DNA of 64,000 bases from PHBD01 sp964578535 (GTDB lineage Bacteria > Desulfobacterota > Syntrophia > Syntrophales > PHBD01): the NCBI GenBank assembly GCA_964578535.1, contig CAZODI010000010.1, positions 1 to 64,000 on the forward strand. Direction: 5' to 3'. The notes under the pieces are model-generated. The model ran no database searches and was not told the origin of the DNA. It saw nothing but the letters and a program-made list of their open reading frames with translations. Made by a program: the position numbers and the translations under genes. This document shows positions 59,530-64,000 of this stretch, one piece after another. Every line of letters begins with the position of its first letter. Within the stretch, counting starts at the first letter, position 1.

Positions 59530-60990
59530 TTAGTCCAGCCAGTAGTTGGGAGCTTCCTTCGTGATGATCACATCGTGGACGTGGCTCTCCCGGAGCCCCG
59601 CGGATGTGATGCGGACAAACTTCGCTTTTTCGTGCATTTCACAAACCGTGCGGCAGCCCACATAGCCCATCCCCGATCGTATCCCGCCGACCATCTGGTA
59701 GATGCTGTCGGACAGGAACCCCCGGAAGGGAACCCGCCCTTCGATCCCCTCGGGAACGAGCTTGAGCGGACTCTCCATCTCGTCCTGGAAGTAACGGTCC
59801 CGGCTGCCTTCCTTCATGGCCTCCAGGGATCCCATCCCGCGATAGACCTTGTAGCTTCGCCCCTGGAAAAGAACCGTTTCCCCGGGGCTTTCGGCCGTCC
59901 CTGCAAAGAGTCCCCCGACCATGACGGAGTGTGCCCCCGCCGCCAGGGCCTTGACGATGTCTCCGGAAAACTTGATGCCCCCGTCGGCGATAACCGGAAT
60001 GCCATGTTTTGACGCCACCTTGAACGTGTCGCGGATGGCGCTCATCTGGGGAACCCCGACGCCGGCGACGATGCGGGTCGTACAGATCGATCCCGGTCCC
60101 ACCCCGACCTTCACTGCATCCACTCCCGCCTCGATGAGAGCCTCGGCGCCCTCCCCCGTGGCGATGTTGCCCGCGATCAGACTGCAATCCGGGAAGCTTC
60201 GTCTCGTATCGCGCACCGCATCGATGACCCCCAGGGAATGCCCATGGGACGTGTCGATAACGATCACGTCCGCTCCCGCTGCCAGAAGGGCCTCCACCCT
60301 TGCCTCCCGGTCGAGCGTTCCCACGGCGGCTCCCACGCGGAGCCTTCCCAGGGAATCCTTCGACGCGTTTGGATATTTTCTTATTTTTTCAATGTCTTTG
60401 ATTGTTATCAACCCTTTCAGGTTGTAATGGTCGTCCACGACCAGCAGCTTCTCGATCCGATGCCTGTGCAGAAGCTCCTTCGATTCCTCCAGTCCGATGG
60501 TGGAAGAAACCGTAACGAGGTTCTCCCTGGTCATCACGTTTGCGACGGGCTGATCCAGTCTCGTTTCGAACCGCAGGTCGCGGTTCGTCAGGATTCCCAC
60601 CAGTTTCTTGTTTTTGGTCACCGGAACGCCTGAGATTTTGTAGCGGTGCATCAGTTCGAGCGCATCGGAAACCTTCCGCTCCGGCTCGATGGTGATGGGA
60701 TCGACGATCATCCCGCTTTCGGACTTCTTCACCTTGTCCACTTCCAGGGCCTGTCTCTGGATGGACATGTTCCGATGAATGATCCCGATCCCTCCTTCCT
60801 GGGCCATGCAGATGGCCGTGGCGGATTCGGTCACCGTGTCCATCGCCGCGCTCACAATGGGGATGTTGAGCTTTATCTCGCGGGTCAAAAGCGTCGTGGT
60901 ATCGACGTCTTTCGGCATCACCGCCGATTCCGCCGGCACCAGAAGCAGATCATCGAACGTCAGGGCCTCTCTTACCTGGTCACCCAACAT
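59530..60990 (-). CDS. guaB: IMP dehydrogenase
   Basis: ATG 60990 is fixed by GGGAGG about seven bases upstream and gives 486 residues, the family's standard length. The TIM barrel has LTFDDLLLVPAES at the start and the active-site loop VGPGSICTTRIVAGVG, with its catalytic Cys. Two CBS domains (about 90-205) are inserted (IVDPITIEPERKVSDAL, NVMTRENLVTVSST). The flap GMGSLEAMKEGSRDRYF completes the site. It oxidises IMP to XMP in GTP synthesis. The CBS pair may bind adenine or guanine nucleotides as regulators. Confidence 0.97.
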   Translation of the reverse strand: MLGDQVREALTFDDLLLVPAESAVMPKDVDTTTLLTREIKLNIPIVSAAMDTVTESATAICMAQEGGIGIIHRNMSIQRQALEVDKVKKSESGMIVDPITIEPERKVSDALELMHRYKISGVPVTKNKKLVGILTNRDLRFETRLDQPVANVMTRENLVTVSSTIGLEESKELLHRHRIEKLLVVDDHYNLKGLITIKDIEKIRKYPNASKDSLGRLRVGAAVGTLDREARVEALLAAGADVIVIDTSHGHSLGVIDAVRDTRRSFPDCSLIAGNIATGEGAEALIEAGVDAVKVGVGPGSICTTRIVAGVGVPQMSAIRDTFKVASKHGIPVIADGGIKFSGDIVKALAAGAHSVMVGGLFAGTAESPGETVLFQGRSYKVYRGMGSLEAMKEGSRDRYFQDEMESPLKLVPEGIEGRVPFRGFLSDSIYQMVGGIRSGMGYVGCRTVCEMHEKAKFVRITSAGLRESHVHDVIITKEAPNYWLD

Positions 60991-61040
60991 GACTTTTCCT
61001 CCCATGTTCATTCAGGATTTTATATCTCCGGGAATTTCCG

Positions 61041-61511
61041 CTAGAGAAGGTCATAGACCTGCCCGTTCAGGGAAAGATAGAATGCATCCCTCCGGGCATC
61101 GTATTCAATGTGCTCGGCCAGCTGGTAATAGGCAGGCCTTGAAAAGCGTGCGGGAAAACGGCCTCCCCTGACCGAGCAGTAGGGTACATTCTCCTCTGTC
61201 ATAGACAGGCTGGCCGGATCGAGGTGTTCAAGTGTGTCATCGCACAGGAGCAGATCGATCCGTTCGCCGTCCCCGTTGTCTTTCCGGGACCGGTAGATGG
61301 CCCGGACAATGAACGGGGTATCTTCCACGTCGACGACGCAGCAGTCGTGCCCCAGATCAATCCAGTACCTCCCCTCTTCGTCGAGACGGAGGTGCTCATA
61401 GAAATAATTGACGATTTCCTTGCGGAACATGACGGCGCCCCGGAAGTACCAGACTCCGTCCCGGTCGATCCGAATATCACAGAGGGGGATGTTTTCCTTC
61501 ACGTTTTCCAT
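61041..61511 (-). CDS. DUF1285-like protein
   Basis: The 156-residue protein resembles DUF1285 (IRIDRDGVWYFRGAVMFRKEIVNYF; YWIDLGHDCCVVDVEDTPFIVRA; then a C-terminal half with VRGGRFPARFSRPAYYQLAEH). The function of the family is unknown. It lies six bases after dtd and 50 bases before guaB, so it is part of the same transcript. Two adjacent Cys (DCCVVDV) at about residue 57 could be redox or metal ligands. The ribosome site is weak and lies inside the end of dtd. Confidence 0.75.
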   Translation of the reverse strand: MENVKENIPLCDIRIDRDGVWYFRGAVMFRKEIVNYFYEHLRLDEEGRYWIDLGHDCCVVDVEDTPFIVRAIYRSRKDNGDGERIDLLLCDDTLEHLDPASLSMTEENVPYCSVRGGRFPARFSRPAYYQLAEHIEYDARRDAFYLSLNGQVYDLL

Positions 61512-61517
61512 CTTGAT

Positions 61518-61970
61518 TCAGGTTTCTCTCCTGCTGTCGATCCATATCGTGACGGGACCGTCATTGACGAGCCGAACCTTCATCATGGCCTGAAACTCGC
61601 CTTGCCCGACGCGGCCGTCGAGCCTGTCCTGCGATTTTCGGACGAAGTATTCATAGAGGTCCCTGGCTCGTGCCGGTTCCTCCGCGTGTGCAAAAGAGGG
61701 TCTTCGTCCTTTGCGGCAATCCGCCAGCAGGGTGAACTGCGAGATGACGAGCATGGAACCTCCCGTATCGACCAGGGAAAGGTTCATTTTGCCGTCCGGA
61801 TCCTCGAAGATCCGCAGATTGATGATCTTTTCCAGGAGATAATCGGCGTCCGTTTCCCCGTCCCCCTGCTGTACACCCAGGAAGACCAGGAGCCCGGCAC
61901 CAATTGCGGAAAGGCTCTTCTCTCCGACCGTTACCCCGGCCTCGGAGACACGCTGGATGACGGCCCGCAT
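61518..61970 (-). CDS. dtd: D-aminoacyl-tRNA deacylase
   Basis: ATG 61970, following GACGGGG, gives the standard MRAVIQRVSEAGV start and 150 residues. Both family motifs are present: SQFTLLADCRKGRRPSF and VRLVNDGPVTIWID (GP-motif preceded by ND, a usual variant). The enzyme removes D-amino acids and glycine from mischarged tRNA in the cytoplasm. It is the first gene of the dtd - DUF1285 - guaB - dnaE - UPF0280 series. In the 142-base gap upstream lies a perfect palindrome that may end the cyclase transcript. Confidence 0.95.
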   Translation of the reverse strand: MRAVIQRVSEAGVTVGEKSLSAIGAGLLVFLGVQQGDGETDADYLLEKIINLRIFEDPDGKMNLSLVDTGGSMLVISQFTLLADCRKGRRPSFAHAEEPARARDLYEYFVRKSQDRLDGRVGQGEFQAMMKVRLVNDGPVTIWIDSRRET

Positions 61971-62055
61971 CTGCAACACCCCGTCTCAATCGCGGCGCAT
62001 GTTAGCAGCAATCGGGGCGACCTTCAAGCGCTTTGTGTTTCCGGCATCCGGAAAG

Positions 62056-62073
62056 GACAAGGGGCCCCTTGTC
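62056..62073. terminator. Perfect 18-base palindrome downstream of the cyclase gene
   Basis: GACAAGGGG (62056-62064) is exactly complementary to CCCCTTGTC (62065-62073). Read on the minus strand it follows the cyclase stop by about 40 bases and is followed by CTTTCC. It is a plausible terminator, or a protein-binding palindrome in the dtd promoter region. Confidence 0.5.
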
Positions 62074-62112
62074 GGGACCCCTCTAAGCTCGTCAGGCATG
62101 CGGGAAAAACAG

Positions 62113-63753
62113 TCAATCCTTCTTTTCCGGTGCCACAGAAAGGACCTGAGTGATGGGAAGTGCCGCGATATCGAGGAATTTTCGATATCTGGGGCTTTCC
62201 GGACTGATCATGTCCATGACCCTTGAATACAGGTTTTCAATCGTGACCTCCCGGCCTTCCTGATGGCTTGGCACCCCGAACCGGATTCTCTTCCGTTCTT
62301 CTTCGTTCAGCTTGCTCAACAGATTCTTCGTTGTCCAGATGGAACCGCGGCGCGCAAAGTCCGACAGGCGGGATGCGTAGTTGACCGAATCCCCCAGAGC
62401 GGTGAACTCGACATTCGGGGCCGTGGGGATCGTGCCGAAGAACTCCTGACCTTCGTTGATTCCAATGTTTAGATACAGATCGTTGAACCATCCCTTTCGA
62501 AGCTTCCATTCATGGCTGAGGCGCGCCATCTTTTCCTTCAGTTCCACCGAGCAGGCGATTGCGTTCATCAGGTAGTTGGAATCCCGATCCCGGAGAAAAT
62601 AATAAACCATCCCGTCGCCGACATGCTTTCCATATGTTCCGTAGTAGCTCCGGAAGGAGCTTTCCATGGTCTTCCAGATCTCATTGATGAGCTCGAAATA
62701 ATCCTCCGGTGCCAGTTCTGCGCAGATCCTGCTGGAATCCTGAAGGTCGGCGACGAGGACGCAGAATGATGTCAGGGTGGGCATGCGCTGCTTCATGAGC
62801 TCCCGAACGACTTGATCGCGGCTGGACAGAAGCTCGGCCACCCCTTTAAGGATCTTTTCCACATTCCCGTACACAAAGAGAATTCCCTCACGAAATATAG
62901 CGTAATATACGTGATAGGGTTGAGCCTTGCCGTTCAGATTTGACGTCTCGAGAAAAATGTCTTTCATGGGGTCATGGGGAGCCGCTTCCGAACACCCATA
63001 AAGCTTTTCCAGATATTCCCTCTCTTCTGTGGTCATGTCGCCATACATCTTTGTAAGAAATGCCTTTTCATGCCTGGCCTTTACAAACGACATGTGAAGG
63101 GCGCACAGATCGAGATCCATATTCCCCAGGGTTCGGCTCGATGCCCCTCCTCGCAGGAGCAAACGAAACACATTCCGGTTCTCCGCTTCGCGAACCGTAC
63201 GGACGGTCCTGCGAAAGATTTTCTCCTCCGCCAGGGGATTGATCCAGTCGACTTCGAAATTGTTGTTCAAAAGGTAGGCAGGACATGGAATATCATCGAT
63301 CGTTACCTGCAGAGACAAACCTCTCTGCCGGCCTGTGTGTAAGGTACGATCCCCTCCTCCCTTCCGGAGATGATCCTTGCCGCTATCCGTTTCGGTTTCA
63401 TCACGCCCGGTTCCAGGATCCGTTTCCGGCGTCCCGGGAATTTGCGCATCGTCTCCTATCTTCGATTCAGGGACTTCCTTCGCAACGGGAAAACGGACGC
63501 CAAGTTCATCGAGAATGGTTTGCATGCTTCTCCCCTCCCTCTTCATTCGCTGCACCGCTTCAATCCGTTCCAGCACGGAAAGCGGAAAGTAGCCGACCCG
63601 TCTTGCTTTGACACGTTCTCCTTCCGGCTTTGCGATTCGTGGCCTCGGAATCAGGCCCATCTGAATGTAGTTGTTCAGGGTGGCCCGAGAGATACCGGTC
63701 TTCCGCAGGATGTCCAGGCTGCTGATCCAGGAGGCTGAAATCTGTTTGTCCAA
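62113..63753 (-). CDS. MerR-type HTH protein fused to a class III nucleotidyl cyclase
   Basis: TTG 63753 is preferred: GGGGA lies six bases before it, and a TTG further upstream is a -35 element. The 546-residue protein starts with a MerR-like domain (about 10-85; TGISRATLNNYIQMGLIPRP, then GYFPLSVLERIEAVQRMKREG). A disordered Glu/Asp/Gly-rich linker (90-145) and a PAS-like region (about 150-300) follow. A complete class III cyclase domain covers about 325-480. Metal Asp336 and Asp380, substrate Lys376 and Asp455, and transition-state Asn458/Arg462 all fit adenylyl cyclase. It should make cAMP and bind DNA. Combining both in one chain is unusual. It precedes the dtd operon. Confidence 0.8.
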   Translation of the reverse strand: MDKQISASWISSLDILRKTGISRATLNNYIQMGLIPRPRIAKPEGERVKARRVGYFPLSVLERIEAVQRMKREGRSMQTILDELGVRFPVAKEVPESKIGDDAQIPGTPETDPGTGRDETETDSGKDHLRKGGGDRTLHTGRQRGLSLQVTIDDIPCPAYLLNNNFEVDWINPLAEEKIFRRTVRTVREAENRNVFRLLLRGGASSRTLGNMDLDLCALHMSFVKARHEKAFLTKMYGDMTTEEREYLEKLYGCSEAAPHDPMKDIFLETSNLNGKAQPYHVYYAIFREGILFVYGNVEKILKGVAELLSSRDQVVRELMKQRMPTLTSFCVLVADLQDSSRICAELAPEDYFELINEIWKTMESSFRSYYGTYGKHVGDGMVYYFLRDRDSNYLMNAIACSVELKEKMARLSHEWKLRKGWFNDLYLNIGINEGQEFFGTIPTAPNVEFTALGDSVNYASRLSDFARRGSIWTTKNLLSKLNEEERKRIRFGVPSHQEGREVTIENLYSRVMDMISPESPRYRKFLDIAALPITQVLSVAPEKKD

Positions 63754-64000
63754 GTTCCGTCCCCATTCATGAAATGAACAGTCTATATGATTGACATATA
63801 GTGTGTTCGAATGAAAAATACAAAAAGCTTCCTCGCATGTCAAGAAAAAATATTGAACAGTCCAATTTTCATTGCTGATTTCCTTCTATATTGTATATAT
63901 TTCTATTATTACGCTATATTGGACTATCCAATACGCCTCGCTTCTTCTTCGCACCGGCTGCTTTTGTTCGTTGTCCTTTTTCCCTGCCGTATGATATGGA
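63754..64000 (-). promoter_or_regulatory. Promoter and palindromic operators of the cyclase gene
   Basis: On the minus strand, TTGACA (63843-63838), a 17-base spacer and TATTTT (63820-63815) form a good sigma-70 promoter. The predicted start near 63808 leaves a 55-base leader. A perfect inverted repeat, CTATATG-ATTGA-CATATAG (63783-63801), lies just after that start. A second palindrome, TATTGGA-CTA-TCCAATA (63917-63933), lies upstream, with a TCCAAT half-site at 63861-63866. Either could be the operator for the gene's own HTH. The rest is AT-rich with no gene. Confidence 0.6.

Noticed and set aside
63838..63843. TTG at 63843 as start of the cyclase gene
   Set aside because: This TTG is the beginning of a perfect -35 box (TTGACA) with a -10 17 bases later, so translation must begin downstream.
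1..64000. CRISPR arrays, tRNA or rRNA genes, insertion sequences
   Set aside because: No regular repeat-spacer array, cloverleaf-like TPsiC box in a gap, transposase frame or rRNA-like stretch was found by eye. Small RNAs could still be missed.

Overview
The window looks like a chromosomal scaffold from an anaerobic, GC-rich Gram-negative bacterium. The best guess is a deltaproteobacterium (Desulfobacterota, Syntrophales-like). This rests on family content and was not tested by any search: indolepyruvate:ferredoxin oxidoreductase, a Tat-exported molybdopterin enzyme, several ferredoxin-like proteins, outer-membrane beta-barrel and lipoprotein genes, HD-GYP and PAS-rich signalling proteins, and a homoserine dehydrogenase followed by a phosphoglycerate-mutase-like 'proposed homoserine kinase'. 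One run of 100 N (46048-46147) is an assembly gap inside a membrane glycosyltransferase gene. I saw no rRNA, tRNA, CRISPR array or insertion sequence.

Left part (1-25 kb). A short edge fragment and a small membrane protein precede a FlgO/CsgG-like lipid-free secreted protein and a roughly 700-base stretch without a convincing gene. A molybdoenzyme locus follows: a ModE-like HTH regulator, a structured leader, a Tat-signal catalytic subunit, an electron-transfer Fe-S subunit and a TorD-like chaperone. Next come two tandem REC-PAS-HD-GYP proteins (likely c-di-GMP phosphodiesterases), a PHA-synthase-like enzyme, an unrecognised protein with weak RelA/SpoT-like motifs, a SlyD-type isomerase, a GT51 transglycosylase with a long N-terminal region, a cyclic-nucleotide-binding protein, a hybrid histidine kinase, two small unknowns, an HTH/ferredoxin fusion and a TrpF-like barrel.

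Middle (25-37 kb). Here lies an apparent synthase-dependent exopolysaccharide locus arranged around a divergent promoter region at 30199-30475. Leftward are a polysaccharide deacetylase and a secreted TPR/TIM-barrel glycosidase-like protein, with a GH75 chitosanase-like gene nearby. Rightward are a membrane-anchored HEAT-repeat protein, a processive GT2 synthase and a TPR/beta-barrel exporter. A DUF362 ferredoxin protein overlaps the exporter gene and is followed by a DUF2889 protein. The parts resemble the Pga (PNAG) machinery, but the HEAT protein and the chitosanase-like enzyme are not part of that system. This is the best candidate for a little-described system.

Right part (37-64 kb). Housekeeping genes (cmk, rpsA, sppA, an enoyl-CoA hydratase, hom plus the proposed homoserine kinase, a YbgC-like thioesterase and a TPR protein) lead into a surface-glycan operon (GT39-like, methyltransferase-GT2 fusion, methyltransferase, O-acetyltransferase, SGNH hydrolase). 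Four-base overlaps couple that operon to iorAB. A CbpA-type co-chaperone and two BamE-like lipoproteins follow. On the minus strand is a dtd - DUF1285 - guaB - dnaE - UPF0280 cluster. Upstream of it is a MerR-HTH/class III cyclase fusion with a recognisable promoter and perfect palindromes in front of it.
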